Shown: positions 36,645-45,997, counted from the first letter of the stretch. The stretch is 64,000 nucleotides of DNA from Streptomyces sp. NBC_00223 (GCF_036199905.1 NZ_CP108109.1:6578501-6642500); one strand, 5' to 3'. Notes: generated by a model from the sequence alone, not told the origin. Numbers and translations: made by a program.

Positions 36645-37310
36645 TCAGTGGATGATGCCGGTGCGCAGGGCCACCGCCACCATTCCGGCCCGGTCACCGG
36701 TGCCCAGTTTGCGGGCGATCCGGGCCAGGTGGCTCTTGACGGTCAGCGCGGACAGACCCATGGACACGCCGATCGCCTTGTTCGACTGGCCCTCCGCGAC
36801 CAGCCGAAGCACCTCGACCTCACGTCCTGACAGTTCGCGGTAACCGCCCGGGTGTCCGGGCGCACCCGGTGGACGGCGTTGCATACGGGCGGCGGTGGCG
36901 CCCAGCGGGGCGAGCCCCGGCCGGCCGGCCAGCGCGCCCGCGGTGTTGCGGGTGCCGGTCACGACATAGCCCTTGACGCCGCCGGCCAGCGCGTTGCGTA
37001 CCGCGCCGATGTCGTCGGCGGCGGACAGGGCCAGGCCGTTGGGCCACCCGGCCGCGCGGGTCTCGGCAAGCAGGGTGAGCCCGGAACCGTCGGGCAGATG
37101 GACGTCGGCGACGCAGATGTCGCGGGGATTACCGACCCGGGGTCGGGCCTCGGCGATGGACGAGGCCTCGATCACATCACGAACTCCGAGCGCCCACAGG
37201 TGTCGGGTGACAGTGGAGCGGACCCGGGGGTCGGCGACGACGACCATGGCCGTCGGCTTGCTGGGACGGTAGGCGACCAGGCTCGTGGGCTGCTCAAGAA
37301 GAACGGACAC
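36645..37310 (-). CDS. Orphan LuxR/NarL-type response regulator
   Basis: 221 residues. An N-terminal receiver-like domain has the aspartate in CVADVHLPDGSG near residue 75 and the switch lysine region GGVKGYVVTG near 120. The C-terminal LuxR HTH is LSGREVEVLRLVAEGQSNKA near 165. GTG 37310 has AGGAGG just upstream; a TTG at 37364 would add 18 unlikely residues. No histidine kinase gene is adjacent. The first acidic pocket of the receiver is poorly conserved (VVVADPRVRS), so control by phosphorylation is uncertain. Confidence 0.83.
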   Translation of the reverse strand: MSVLLEQPTSLVAYRPSKPTAMVVVADPRVRSTVTRHLWALGVRDVIEASSIAEARPRVGNPRDICVADVHLPDGSGLTLLAETRAAGWPNGLALSAADDIGAVRNALAGGVKGYVVTGTRNTAGALAGRPGLAPLGATAARMQRRPPGAPGHPGGYRELSGREVEVLRLVAEGQSNKAIGVSMGLSALTVKSHLARIARKLGTGDRAGMVAVALRTGIIH

Positions 37311-37532
37311 CGGGCCTCCTGTGGCAAAGGGGACTGAAACGGTCACAGTCTCCTTCGGCAACAACAGCGCTGGGCTTTAGGGAAAGATCACGATTTATTG
37401 AGTATCAATTCCGGCAAATCGGACGGCCGATCGAACGGGCGACTCGCCGGGGGCATGCCGCCGCACCGGGCGGTTGACCGTCCGGTCGGCCACCCGGCGT
37501 TCGAATGCGGCCTCAGCGGGCCACGGGCGGGC

Positions 37533-38156
37533 TCAGGTGCGTCGCTTGGGCAGCGGCAGCACACCGCTGACCCCGCGCACCGGCTGCTCGGCCGGGTCGG
37601 AGGGCGGCAGCCCCCCGCACGCGCACAGCAGGTCGCACCAGGCCGCCAGGTGCGCGGCCGCGTCGGGCCCGCCGGGCGGCCGGTCCCGAGGGGTCCACGA
37701 CGCGCGGATCTCGATCTGCGTGTCGTCGGAACGGTCCGTGAGGCCCCCGAAGTAGTGCGACGACGCGCGCGAGACCGTACCGCTCGGGTCGTGGTACGCG
37801 GCTCCGTGCGCCGCCAGGGCGCCCGTCAGCCACGACCAGCTCACCTCGGGCAGCAGCGGATCGCCCGCCATCTCCGGCTCCAGCTCGGCCCGGGCCAGCG
37901 TGACGACCCGGAAGTCGCCGTGCCAGGCGTCGTGGCCGTTCGGTTCGTGCAGCAGCACGAGGCGGCCGTCGGCCAGCTCCTCGTCGTCCGCGAGCACGGT
38001 CGCCTCCAGCGCGTACGCGTACGTCGCGAGTCGCCGCGGCGCCGCCGTCTCCTCGATCCGGACCTCGGGGCGCACCCGGGCGGCGCGCAGCGCGTCGACC
38101 GCCTGCCGGAAGGAGAAGGGGGCATCGTCGCCCAGGTGCCCGTGAACCGCTGCCAT
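37533..38156 (-). CDS. DUF3000 family protein
   Basis: 207 residues, cytoplasmic, no signal or membrane segment. It matches the actinobacterial DUF3000 family in overall pattern: FRQAVDALRAAR at the N terminus, SWSWLTGALAAHGA near 110 and EIRASWTPRD near 150. The function is unknown. ATG 38156 gives MAAVHGHLG. The gene is divergent from hemE with a 189-base gap, an arrangement I recall in other Streptomyces, so a shared promoter region is likely. Confidence 0.75.
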   Translation of the reverse strand: MAAVHGHLGDDAPFSFRQAVDALRAARVRPEVRIEETAAPRRLATYAYALEATVLADDEELADGRLVLLHEPNGHDAWHGDFRVVTLARAELEPEMAGDPLLPEVSWSWLTGALAAHGAAYHDPSGTVSRASSHYFGGLTDRSDDTQIEIRASWTPRDRPPGGPDAAAHLAAWCDLLCACGGLPPSDPAEQPVRGVSGVLPLPKRRT

Positions 38157-38345
38157 GCCCGGAAGGGTATGCGCCTGCGGCGCCCCGCGCCCGGAACAAC
38201 ACCGGCTTGTCGCCGCCGCCTTGCCCACGATCCGCCCCGGCCCCCCGATCCGGGGGTGCCGAGGGGCGGGCGGCCGGCGGGCGGTGCCGGGCGGCGGGGG
38301 CCGCGCGGCCGTGGGGGCGTCCGCGGGCGTGCGAAGATTCAGGGC

Positions 38346-39392
38346 GTGAGTGCGCACCAGCAGACCGCTGCTTCCCCGTTCATCCGCGCCTGTCGGCGCG
38401 AGTCCGTACCGCACACCCCGGTGTGGTTCATGCGGCAGGCCGGGCGGTCGCTGCCCGAGTACCTGAAGGTCCGCGAGGGCATCGCGATGCTGGACTCCTG
38501 CACGCGGCCCGACCTCGTCACCGAAATCACCCTCCAGCCGGTGCGCAGGCACGGCGTCGACGCGGCGATCTACTACAGCGACATCGTGGTGCCGCTCAAG
38601 GCGATCGGCCTCGACCTGGACATCAAGCCCGGCGTCGGCCCGGTGGTCGCCGACCCGATCCGCACCCGCGCGGACCTGGCCCGGCTGCGCGACCTGGAGC
38701 CCGACGACGTCTCCTACGTCACCGAGGCCGTCGGCCTGCTCACCGCCGAACTCGGCACGACCCCGCTGATCGGCTTCGCCGGGGCGCCCTTCACCCTGGC
38801 CAGCTATCTGGTCGAGGGCGGGCCCTCGCGCAACCACGAGCGCACCAAGGCCCTGATGTACGGCGACCCCGAGCTGTGGGCCGACCTGCTCGACCGGCTC
38901 GCCGACATCACCGCCGCCTTCCTCAAGGTGCAGATCGAGGCGGGCGCGAGCGCCGTACAGCTCTTCGACTCCTGGGTGGGCGCGCTCGCCCCCGCCGACT
39001 ACCGGCGGTATGTGATGCCGTCCTCGGCCAAGGTCTTCGACGCCGTCGCCGGGTACGGCGTCCCGCGCATCCACTTCGGCGTCGGCACCGGGGAACTCCT
39101 CGGCCTGATGGGCGAGGCGGGCGCGGACGTGGTCGGCGTCGACTGGCGGGTACCGCTGGACGAGGCCGCCCGCCGGGTCGGCCCCGGCAAGGCGCTCCAG
39201 GGCAACCTCGACCCGTCGGTGCTCTTCGCCCCGACGGAGGCCGTCGAGGCGAAGACCCGGGAGGTGCTGGACGCCGCCCGCGCCGCCGGCACCGGCCATG
39301 TCTTCAACCTCGGCCACGGCGTGCTGCCCAGCACCGACCCGGACGCCCTCACCCGCCTCGTCGACTTCGTGCACCGGTCGACCGAGGTCTGA
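38346..39392 (+). CDS. hemE: Uroporphyrinogen decarboxylase
   Basis: Removes four carboxyl groups from uroporphyrinogen III to give coproporphyrinogen III. The 348-residue product has the N-terminal signature PVWFMRQAGRSLPEY near residue 25, whose arginines bind the substrate carboxylates. IYYSDIVVPLKAIG near 78 has the conserved aspartate, and GFAGAPFTLASYLVEGG near 142 is the second signature. GTG 38346 is the first reasonable start. It is the first of three haem genes here, separated from hemY by the DUF4349 gene on the other strand. A short hairpin overlaps its stop. Confidence 0.95.
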   Translation: MSAHQQTAASPFIRACRRESVPHTPVWFMRQAGRSLPEYLKVREGIAMLDSCTRPDLVTEITLQPVRRHGVDAAIYYSDIVVPLKAIGLDLDIKPGVGPVVADPIRTRADLARLRDLEPDDVSYVTEAVGLLTAELGTTPLIGFAGAPFTLASYLVEGGPSRNHERTKALMYGDPELWADLLDRLADITAAFLKVQIEAGASAVQLFDSWVGALAPADYRRYVMPSSAKVFDAVAGYGVPRIHFGVGTGELLGLMGEAGADVVGVDWRVPLDEAARRVGPGKALQGNLDPSVLFAPTEAVEAKTREVLDAARAAGTGHVFNLGHGVLPSTDPDALTRLVDFVHRSTEV

Positions 39393-39405
39393 CCCCGCCG
39401 GGGTC
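39391..39405. terminator. Short hairpin between convergent hemE and DUF4349 gene
   Basis: GACCCC-GCC-GGGGTC begins at the hemE stop codon, in a gap of only 25 bases between convergent genes. The stem is short, so confidence is modest. Confidence 0.4.
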
Positions 39406-39417
39406 CGCGCCGCCCGG

Positions 39418-40593
39418 CTACGCGTCGTCCGTGTCGTCCGCGTCGTCCGGCGGTTCCGGCCTGAGTGCTCGCGCGACGAATCCCGCTCCGGACTCCGTGC
39501 CGGGCGCCGCCCCCGGCCCCTTGTCGGGTGTTCCGGCCGGTGCGGGGGCGGGCACCGGCGCCCGGGTCGGCGGGGCCGGCGCGGGATGGCGCAGCCACGG
39601 CGCCTCGGGTCCGCTCAGGACCCGCCGCGGCCTGGCGGGCAGCCGCTTGCGCACCAGCCGGTAGAGCGCCCAGCCGAGCAGCACCACCACGACGAAGGGC
39701 AGCGTCACCGACAGCACGACCAGCACCACGCGCACGGTCATGTAGAACGCGTGCCAGCCGTCGCCCAGCGCGTGGCCGATCGTCGTCCAGAAGCCGTCGT
39801 GCTTTTCCGGCTTGACCGGCTTCGGCGGCACGGGCTTGGCCGGCGGCTCGGTGAGCCGCAGCGTCACCGTGGCCAGATCGGTCCGCGACCTCAGCGACGC
39901 CTGCTGCGCCTCCAGGGCTTCGAGGTCGGCCTCGCGGGTGCTCAACTCGCTTTCCAGCGACACCACTTCGGTGAGGCTGGTGGCCCGGTCCATCAGCGCC
40001 CGCACCCGGGCGACGCTGGCCTGCTGCGACTTGATACGGCTCTGGACGTCGACCACCTGGCCGGTGACGTCCTCGACGTTCACCTTGCGTTCGAGCAGTG
40101 TGCCCAGCTCGGCCAGATCGGTCAGCAGCCGGTCGTACCCGGCGGCGGGCACGCGCAGCTGGACGGTGGACTCGGCGTGGCCGCGCGCGTCCACCTCGGT
40201 GTTCTCGTCGCCCGCGTACCCGCCGGCTTGCGCCGCCAGCTCCCGTGCCCGGTCGAGCTGCTCCTCGACGTGCGGGGTGCGGACGGTGAGATTCGCGGTC
40301 CGCACGAGATAGCTGACCGGCGAGGGTTTGTTCCGGCTGTCGCCGCCGGAGCCGCTGGCCGCGGCGCCGCCGGTCGGGGCGGTGGCCGGCCCGTCGCCGC
40401 GCTGCTGGGCCGGCGCGGGGGCGGCCGCCTTGTCGGAGGACGCGGAGCCACCGCCCGACGCGCTGCACCCCGCCACGGCGAGCGAGGCGGCCAGCAGCAG
40501 CGCGAAGGCCCCCGCGACCCCGCGCCGCCGCCACCTCGGGCGGGCCTGGTCCCTCCGGGTTCCCGCTCTTCGGGACAGAGCTGCGTACGTCAT
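39418..40593 (-). CDS. DUF4349 lipoprotein
   Basis: 391 residues. The signal peptide ends in a lipobox LAVAGC near residue 43. A Gly/Ala/Pro-rich spacer follows, then the DUF4349 core at about 95-265 with a coiled-coil part (LESELSTREADLEALEAQQA). A C-terminal membrane helix lies near 290-315, then a Pro-rich cytoplasmic tail. An anchored lipoprotein with a second membrane helix is unusual but typical of this family. ATG 40593 is preferred to the adjacent TTG. The function is unknown. It is divergent from hemY. Confidence 0.78.
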   Translation of the reverse strand: MTYAALSRRAGTRRDQARPRWRRRGVAGAFALLLAASLAVAGCSASGGGSASSDKAAAPAPAQQRGDGPATAPTGGAAASGSGGDSRNKPSPVSYLVRTANLTVRTPHVEEQLDRARELAAQAGGYAGDENTEVDARGHAESTVQLRVPAAGYDRLLTDLAELGTLLERKVNVEDVTGQVVDVQSRIKSQQASVARVRALMDRATSLTEVVSLESELSTREADLEALEAQQASLRSRTDLATVTLRLTEPPAKPVPPKPVKPEKHDGFWTTIGHALGDGWHAFYMTVRVVLVVLSVTLPFVVVVLLGWALYRLVRKRLPARPRRVLSGPEAPWLRHPAPAPPTRAPVPAPAPAGTPDKGPGAAPGTESGAGFVARALRPEPPDDADDTDDA

Positions 40594-40726
40594 CAAATCC
40601 CCCCACAGTTAGGGTCGTTGAAGCGCTGATGCCCTTTGGACGTACTGGCCCCCGAGCGGGTTGCGGGCGGGCGGTAGCGATGGGGTCACGTTCGGAACTC
40701 GGTTCGGAGTCTGAGACAGTGGAGGC

Positions 40727-42172
40727 ATGAGCCAGACGCACGGCGGGACGGGTGCCGCGAGGCATGTGGTGGTCATCGGCGGCGGGATATCCGGCCTCGC
40801 CGCCGCGTACGACCTGGTGAGCGCCGGTGTCCGGGTGACCGTGCTCGAAGCCTCCCGGCGGCTCGGCGGCAAGCTGTACGCGGACGAGATCGCCGGGGTC
40901 CCGGTCGACCTCGGCGCCGAGTCGCTGCTCGCCCGCCGCCCCGAGGCCGTCGCCCTGGCCCGCGAGGTCGGCCTCGGCGCCGAGCTGGAGCCGCCCGCCG
41001 TCATGGGCGCCACGCTGTGGACCCGCGGCCGGCTGCGCCCGATGCCCAAGGGCCATGTCATGGGCGTCCCCGGCGACCTCGGCCCGCTCGCCGCCTCCGG
41101 TGTGCTCTCCGCCGCCGGGCTGGCCCGCCTCCCGCTCGACCATGTGCTGCCGCGCACCGAGATCGGCGACGACACGGCCGTCGGCGCCTTCGTCGCGGCC
41201 CGGCTCGGCCGCGAGGTCGTCGACCGGCTGGTCGAACCGCTGCTCGGCGGGGTGTACGCGGGCAACTCCTACGAGATCTCGCTGCGCGCCGCCGTCCCGC
41301 AGCTCTACGCCGCCGCGCGCGAGGGGCGCTCGCTGATCGAGGCCGCCCGCGCCGTCCAGCGGCGGGCCGCCGCGAAGGACAGCGGCGGCGGCCCGGTCTT
41401 CAACGGCATCCGCGGCGGCGTCGGACGCCTGCCGCTCGCGGTCGCCGAGGCGTGCCGGGCCGCGGGCGTCACCATCGAGACCGGCGCCCGCGTACGCGAG
41501 CTGCGCCGCACCGGACCGCACGGCTGGGAGATCGGCCTGACCGGCAGGGCGCTCACGGCCGACGCGGTGGTGCTGGCCGCGCCCGCGCCGGCCGCCTCGG
41601 CGCTGCTCGGCGCCGAGTCGCCCGCCGCCGCGGCCGAGCTGAGCGGCGTCAGTTACGCGGGCATGGCCCTGGTCACCATGGCCTTCCGCCGCCGCGACCT
41701 GCTCCAGCTCCCGCTGAGCAGCGGCTTCCTGGTGCCCCCGGTCGACGGCCGCACGATCAAGGCCGCCACCTTCTCCAGTCACAAGTGGGGCTGGCTCGCC
41801 GACGCCGACCGCGACACCTTCGTGCTGCGCACCTCGGTCGGCCGGCACGGCGACACCGCGGACCTCGCCTGGGACGACACCGATCTGGTCCGGCTGTCCC
41901 GGGAGGACCTGGGCGAGGCCGTGGGCCTGCGGGCCGCGCCCGTCGCCGCCCGGGTCACCCGCTGGGAGAGCGGGCTGCCGCAGTACGCGGTCGGGCATGT
42001 GGACCGGGTGCGGCGGATCCGTGAGCAGGTCGGCAAGCTGCCGGGCCTGGCGGTGTGCGGCGCGGTGTACGACGGGGTCGGCATTCCGGCCTGCGTCGGC
42101 AGCGGGCGCGGGGCCGCCCGCGAGGTGCTGGCCACCCTGGTGCCGGGCGGCGCGGACCGCGCGGGAGAATAG
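40727..42172 (+). CDS. hemY: Coproporphyrinogen III / protoporphyrinogen oxidase (HemY/CgoX)
   Basis: An FAD enzyme oxidising the porphyrinogen to porphyrin; in actinobacteria the coproporphyrin-dependent route makes coproporphyrin III the likely product. It is 481 residues. The dinucleotide fold VVVIGGGISGLAAAYDL is near residue 13 and the FAD-contact GARGG-like segment LGAESLLARRPEA near 63. The C terminus keeps AVCGAVYDGVGIPACVGSG, typical of the family. ATG 40727 follows GGAGG at five bases. Only four bases separate it from hemQ, the next enzyme in the route. Confidence 0.93.
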   Translation: MSQTHGGTGAARHVVVIGGGISGLAAAYDLVSAGVRVTVLEASRRLGGKLYADEIAGVPVDLGAESLLARRPEAVALAREVGLGAELEPPAVMGATLWTRGRLRPMPKGHVMGVPGDLGPLAASGVLSAAGLARLPLDHVLPRTEIGDDTAVGAFVAARLGREVVDRLVEPLLGGVYAGNSYEISLRAAVPQLYAAAREGRSLIEAARAVQRRAAAKDSGGGPVFNGIRGGVGRLPLAVAEACRAAGVTIETGARVRELRRTGPHGWEIGLTGRALTADAVVLAAPAPAASALLGAESPAAAAELSGVSYAGMALVTMAFRRRDLLQLPLSSGFLVPPVDGRTIKAATFSSHKWGWLADADRDTFVLRTSVGRHGDTADLAWDDTDLVRLSREDLGEAVGLRAAPVAARVTRWESGLPQYAVGHVDRVRRIREQVGKLPGLAVCGAVYDGVGIPACVGSGRGAAREVLATLVPGGADRAGE

Positions 42173-42176
42173 CCGC

Positions 42177-42914
42177 ATGACCGACTCGAACGCCGCACCC
42201 GAGCCCACCTCCGCCAAGGCCCCCAACGCGGGCAAGAAGGCCAAGGACCTCAACGAGGTCATCCGCTACACGCTCTGGTCGGTGTTCCGGCTGCGGGACG
42301 TGCTGCCGGACGACCGCGTGGGCTTCGCCGACGAGGTGGACGAGCTCTTCGCGCAGCTGGCCGCGAAGGACGTCACGGTCCGCGGTACGTACGACGTGTC
42401 CGGACTGCGCGCCGACGCCGATCTGATGATCTGGTGGCACGCGGAGACCGCCGACGCGCTCCAGGAGGCGTACAACCTCTTCCGCCGCACCCGGCTGGGC
42501 CGCGCGCTGGAGCCGGTGTGGTCCAACATGGCGCTGCACCGCCCGGCCGAGTTCAACAAGTCGCACATTCCGGCCTTCCTCGCCGACGAGCACGCGCGCG
42601 ACTACGTCAGCGTCTATCCGTTCGTCCGCTCGTACGACTGGTACCTGCTGCCGGACGAGGACCGCCGCCGGATGCTCGCCGACCACGGCAAGCTGGCCCG
42701 CGGCTACCCCGATGTGCGGGCCAACACGGTGGCGTCCTTCTCGCTCGGCGACTACGAGTGGATTCTCGCCTTCGAGGCGGACGAGCTGCACCGCATCGTG
42801 GACCTCATGCGCCTTCTGCGGGCGTCCGAGGCGCGGCTGCACGTCCGTACCGAGATCCCGTTCTTCACCGGCCGCCGCCGCGCGATGAGCGAACTGGTCG
42901 CCGGGCTCGCCTGA
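42177..42914 (+). CDS. hemQ: Coproheme decarboxylase (HemQ/ChdC)
   Basis: Decarboxylates iron-coproporphyrin to haem b, the last step of the coproporphyrin-dependent pathway. It is 245 residues, a chlorite-dismutase-type fold. YVSVYPFVRSYDWYLLP near residue 142 holds the catalytic tyrosine region, and MLADHGKLARGYPDV near 165 holds the haem-binding histidine loop. A 20-residue disordered N terminus (Lys/Ala/Pro) precedes the core. It is co-transcribed with hemY. Ferrochelatase is not in the window. Confidence 0.94.
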   Translation: MTDSNAAPEPTSAKAPNAGKKAKDLNEVIRYTLWSVFRLRDVLPDDRVGFADEVDELFAQLAAKDVTVRGTYDVSGLRADADLMIWWHAETADALQEAYNLFRRTRLGRALEPVWSNMALHRPAEFNKSHIPAFLADEHARDYVSVYPFVRSYDWYLLPDEDRRRMLADHGKLARGYPDVRANTVASFSLGDYEWILAFEADELHRIVDLMRLLRASEARLHVRTEIPFFTGRRRAMSELVAGLA

Positions 42915-42965
42915 GCCCGCCGCCCGTCGGGGTCCGGCCGCGCGCCCACGCGTCCGGACCCGCCG

Positions 42966-43082
42966 TCACACCCGGGCGCCCTCCTCGGCCCCGGCCCGCG
43001 TGTCGTACGCCTCCCGGGCGTCCATGACCCGCTCGATGTACCGCTCGGACCACTGCTTGACCGCGCCGAGCACCACCAGCTG
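42966..43082 (-). pseudogene. C-terminal remnant of an unidentified minus-strand gene
   Basis: Thirty-eight codons ending in TGA, reading VVLGAVKQWSERYIERVMDA and then REAYDTRA on the minus strand. This has natural amino-acid composition, unlike an antisense shadow. No start or ribosome site exists; the frame to the right runs into the antisense of the dehydrogenase fragment. The family is not recognised. It appears to be the tail of a gene whose 5' part was lost. Confidence 0.5.
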
Positions 43083-43547
43083 GGCGGCTTCGCCGTGGAA
43101 CTCGCCGCCCTGCGCGGCCTGCGGGTGGTCGCGGTCGCGGGCCCCGGCGACGAGGCGCTGGTCCGCGGCCTCGGCGCCGACTCGTTCGTCCCGCGCACCG
43201 CCCCGCACCTCGCCGAGGCGGTCCGCGCCCTGGTACCGGGCGGAGTGGACGGGGTGCTGGACGCGGCCGGGCTCAGGGCCGGGGCCCTCGAAGCCCTGCG
43301 CGGCGGCGGCTCCTTCGTCGCCGTCGGCCTCGGCGCCGACCCGGTGCGGCGCCGGGGCACCCGGGTCTCCAACGTCTGGGTCCGGGCCGACGGCCTCCGG
43401 CTGACCGGACTGTCCGCGCTCGCCGACGCGGGCCGGCTCACCCTGCGGGTCGCCGCCACCTACCCGCTGGAGCAGGCCGCCGCCGCGCACGAACGGCCGG
43501 CCGCCGGCGGGGTCAGGGGACGGCTGGTCCTGCTGCCGCAGCCGTAA
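43083..43547 (+). pseudogene. 5'-truncated zinc-type alcohol dehydrogenase/quinone oxidoreductase (MDR) fragment
   Basis: About 154 codons corresponding to the C-terminal half of an MDR-superfamily oxidoreductase. It starts abruptly at GGFAVELAALRGLRVVAVAG, in the middle of the NADP-binding fold, and continues through LGADSFVPR, the GGVDGVLDAAG segment, GSFVAVGLG and the typical end AAAAHERPAAGGVRGRLVLL. The first half of the fold (GASGGV loop) and the catalytic N-terminal domain are missing. No ribosome site precedes the first GTG at 43095. Fusion to the antisense remnant of another gene at about 43082 points to a deletion. Confidence 0.75.
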
Positions 43548-43565
43548 GGACCCGCGGCGGCACGC

Positions 43566-44261
43566 TCAGCGCAGCGCCGGGTGGTCGGCCACGACCGTGC
43601 AGGAACCCGGGGCGATCTCGGTGAAGCCCGCGTCGCGCACGACCGGCAGGGCGCTCGCCGTCAGCCGCGACCAGTCGGCCGGGGACGGGGTGCGGACGGC
43701 CAGCCGGAAGCCGTCCTTCCGCCAGGCCGCGCGCCGGTCCTCGTCCAGCTCCCACCAGGCCAGCTGGGCGCCGTGGCCCGCCTGGGCCATCGCCTTGCCG
43801 GCCGACATGGCGATCTCCGGGTTCAGCCACAGCACCGGGCCCGCGGGGTCGGCGGGCGGCGGCGGCTCCGGGTCGTCCAGCTCGGTGCCGGACACCTGGA
43901 GCTTGGCCAGGTCCTTGGGCCAGCCGTCGAGCGGGACCGGCGGGAAGACCCGCACCTCGGCGCTCGTCCCGGCCACGGTGATGCCCGGCAGCGTCCCGGT
44001 CCGCCGCCACTCGGCGCCGCGCGCCCGGCGGACGACCTTCCTGATCCGGGCGTCCTGCCAGTCGCGCACGGCCCGCGCCCACTCGCCGTCCTCGGCGGTC
44101 GCCCGCTCGTCGGACAGCAGGGTCAGTACGGCCCTGGCCGCCGTCTCCAGGGCGTCGGTACGGGCCGGGGGCGCGTCGCGCTCGATCCGTACGACCAGCG
44201 GCAGGACGAACTGCGGCGCCGCGTCACGGTCGACGGCCTCGCGCGGGAAAGGACTGCTCAC
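43566..44261 (-). CDS. Peptidyl-tRNA hydrolase Pth2-domain protein
   Basis: 231 residues. The C-terminal half carries a PTH2-type domain, with LNPEIAMSAGKAMAQAGHGA near residue 150 resembling the archaeal/eukaryotic Pth2 core (K and GxGxQ-like part). The N-terminal half is not recognised. Pth2 releases peptides from tRNA; in actinobacteria such proteins accompany the normal Pth and their role is unproven. GTG 44261 is chosen because it begins SSPFPREAV; the open frame continues to 44345. Convergent end with the dehydrogenase fragment leaves 18 bases. Confidence 0.7.
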   Translation of the reverse strand: MSSPFPREAVDRDAAPQFVLPLVVRIERDAPPARTDALETAARAVLTLLSDERATAEDGEWARAVRDWQDARIRKVVRRARGAEWRRTGTLPGITVAGTSAEVRVFPPVPLDGWPKDLAKLQVSGTELDDPEPPPPADPAGPVLWLNPEIAMSAGKAMAQAGHGAQLAWWELDEDRRAAWRKDGFRLAVRTPSPADWSRLTASALPVVRDAGFTEIAPGSCTVVADHPALR

Positions 44262-44319
44262 CCGCCCAGTCTGCCACCCGCCCTTGGCGGCACGGACGGG
44301 GTGGGTGAGGATGGGGCCC

Positions 44320-45921
44320 GTGGGGGACACGGTGAAGGTCGGCACAGGCGGCGGGCTGCGGCTCGACGGGGTGGGACGACGCTACGGCGTCCGGGGTGCG
44401 TGGGTGCTGCGGGACGTCGGTCTCGACGTGCCGGACGGCTCGCTGGTACGGGTCGAGGGCGCCAACGGCAGCGGGAAGTCGACGCTGCTGCGGATCGTGG
44501 CGGGCGTGGACCTGCCCACCGCCGGACGGATCGACGGGCGCCCCGAGGACTCGACGGCCTACGTGCCCGAGCGCTTCCCGCCCGGGCTGCCCTTTCCCGT
44601 ACTGCGCTATCTGACCCACCTCGGCACCGTGCGCGGACTGACCGCGCGGGCGGCCGGTGAGCGGGCGCGGTACTGGCTGGAACGCTTCGCGATCAGCGGA
44701 TACGCCGGCACCCCGCTGGACGAGCTGTCCAAGGGCACCTGCCAGAAGGTCGCCGTCGCCCAGGCGCTGCTGGCCGACCCCCGGCTCCTGGTCCTGGACG
44801 AGGCATGGACCGGACTGGACACCGACGCCCGTACGGTGCTGGACGACGCGGTACGCGAGCGGGTCGCGGCCGGCGGCACGGTCTTCTTCGTCGACCACGA
44901 CCCGCGCCGGCTGGCCGGCGAGGCGACGGCCGTCTACGCGGTGGGCACCGGCCGGCTTGAGACGCCGGAGGCGCCGCCCGCCGTCCGGACCGGGCCGCGC
45001 GTGCTCATCGAGGCGGCCGGGGAAGGCGAAGTCCCGCCCGCCGCCGGGGAGTTCACCCGGACCGAGGACGGCGGGGTGCGGGTCGAGACGGCGGCGGAGG
45101 AGTCCGACGCCGTCCTGCGGGCGCTGCTCGGCGCGCGTCCGCCCTGGCACATCACGGCCGTCCGCACCCGGGCGCCGCGCCCGGCGGCCCCCGCCGCCCC
45201 CGTCACCGGCGGCCTCGCGGCGACCAGCACCCGCCGCCGGACGCTCGCGCTCTTCCACTACCAGGCGGACCTGCTGCTGCGCTCCCACCGCTGGCTGCCG
45301 CCCGTCCTGTTCTACGGCGCGATCATGGCCATCGGCGTCGCGGGCGGCGAACCCCTGCTCGGCTCCCTGGGGTACGCGGCCGCGCTGCTGCTCCCGGTGG
45401 CCGCCTGGCTGGTGCGGGTCTGCGTCACCGCCGAGCCTGCCGCCGCGCGGGCCTGTGTGGCCTCGGCGGTGGGCGCCGGGCGGGCCCAGCGCGGCGCGCT
45501 GCTCACCGCGTCGGCCGCGTCCGGACTGCTGGGCGTCCTGGGCACGGGGGTCGTCGCGGCGATCAGCGGCGCGCACTCCGACGACATGCGCACCGCCGTA
45601 CCGGTCGGGCCCGCGGCCGTCGCGGGACTGATGGCGGCGGCCGTCTCCGTCCTGCTCGGGACGGCCGTGGGCGCGCTGACCAACCCGCCGCTGGTACGCG
45701 GCAGCGGCTGGTCGGTGCTGGTCACGGCGGTCGGCGCGGGCGCCGTCCTGCTGGTCTCCGGCTCACCGGCGCAGGCCGCGGTGACCGGCCTGGTCACCGG
45801 CTCGCGCACCGGCGCGGTGCACTACCCGGTGCTCGCCCTGGCCGCCGCCGCGCTGCTCGCGGCGGCCGCCGTCGGGTTGTCGGCGCGCTGTGTCTCGCGG
45901 GCGGGCGCCGCGGGGCCGTGA
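44320..45921 (+). CDS. ABC transporter ATPase fused to a C-terminal membrane domain
   Basis: 533 residues. The N-terminal ATPase has Walker A EGANGSGKST near residue 48, a degenerate signature LSKGTCQKV near 140 (LSGGQ in most relatives), Walker B LLVLDEAWTGLD near 160 and the switch histidine in VFFVDHDPRR near 193. From about residue 300 six or so hydrophobic segments follow in one polypeptide, a half-transporter in reversed order (ATPase first). GTG 44320 is nine bases after GAGG; ATG 44311 directly abuts that site. The substrate is unknown. It is divergent from the Pth2-like gene. Confidence 0.75.
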   Translation: MGDTVKVGTGGGLRLDGVGRRYGVRGAWVLRDVGLDVPDGSLVRVEGANGSGKSTLLRIVAGVDLPTAGRIDGRPEDSTAYVPERFPPGLPFPVLRYLTHLGTVRGLTARAAGERARYWLERFAISGYAGTPLDELSKGTCQKVAVAQALLADPRLLVLDEAWTGLDTDARTVLDDAVRERVAAGGTVFFVDHDPRRLAGEATAVYAVGTGRLETPEAPPAVRTGPRVLIEAAGEGEVPPAAGEFTRTEDGGVRVETAAEESDAVLRALLGARPPWHITAVRTRAPRPAAPAAPVTGGLAATSTRRRTLALFHYQADLLLRSHRWLPPVLFYGAIMAIGVAGGEPLLGSLGYAAALLLPVAAWLVRVCVTAEPAAARACVASAVGAGRAQRGALLTASAASGLLGVLGTGVVAAISGAHSDDMRTAVPVGPAAVAGLMAAAVSVLLGTAVGALTNPPLVRGSGWSVLVTAVGAGAVLLVSGSPAQAAVTGLVTGSRTGAVHYPVLALAAAALLAAAAVGLSARCVSRAGAAGP

Positions 45922-45997
45922 GGGCCGTGAGGGCCGGGCCCGGGGGACGGCACGCTCCTGAGAACCGGGCCGCTCCCACGGGCCTGGCCTTGAGCGG

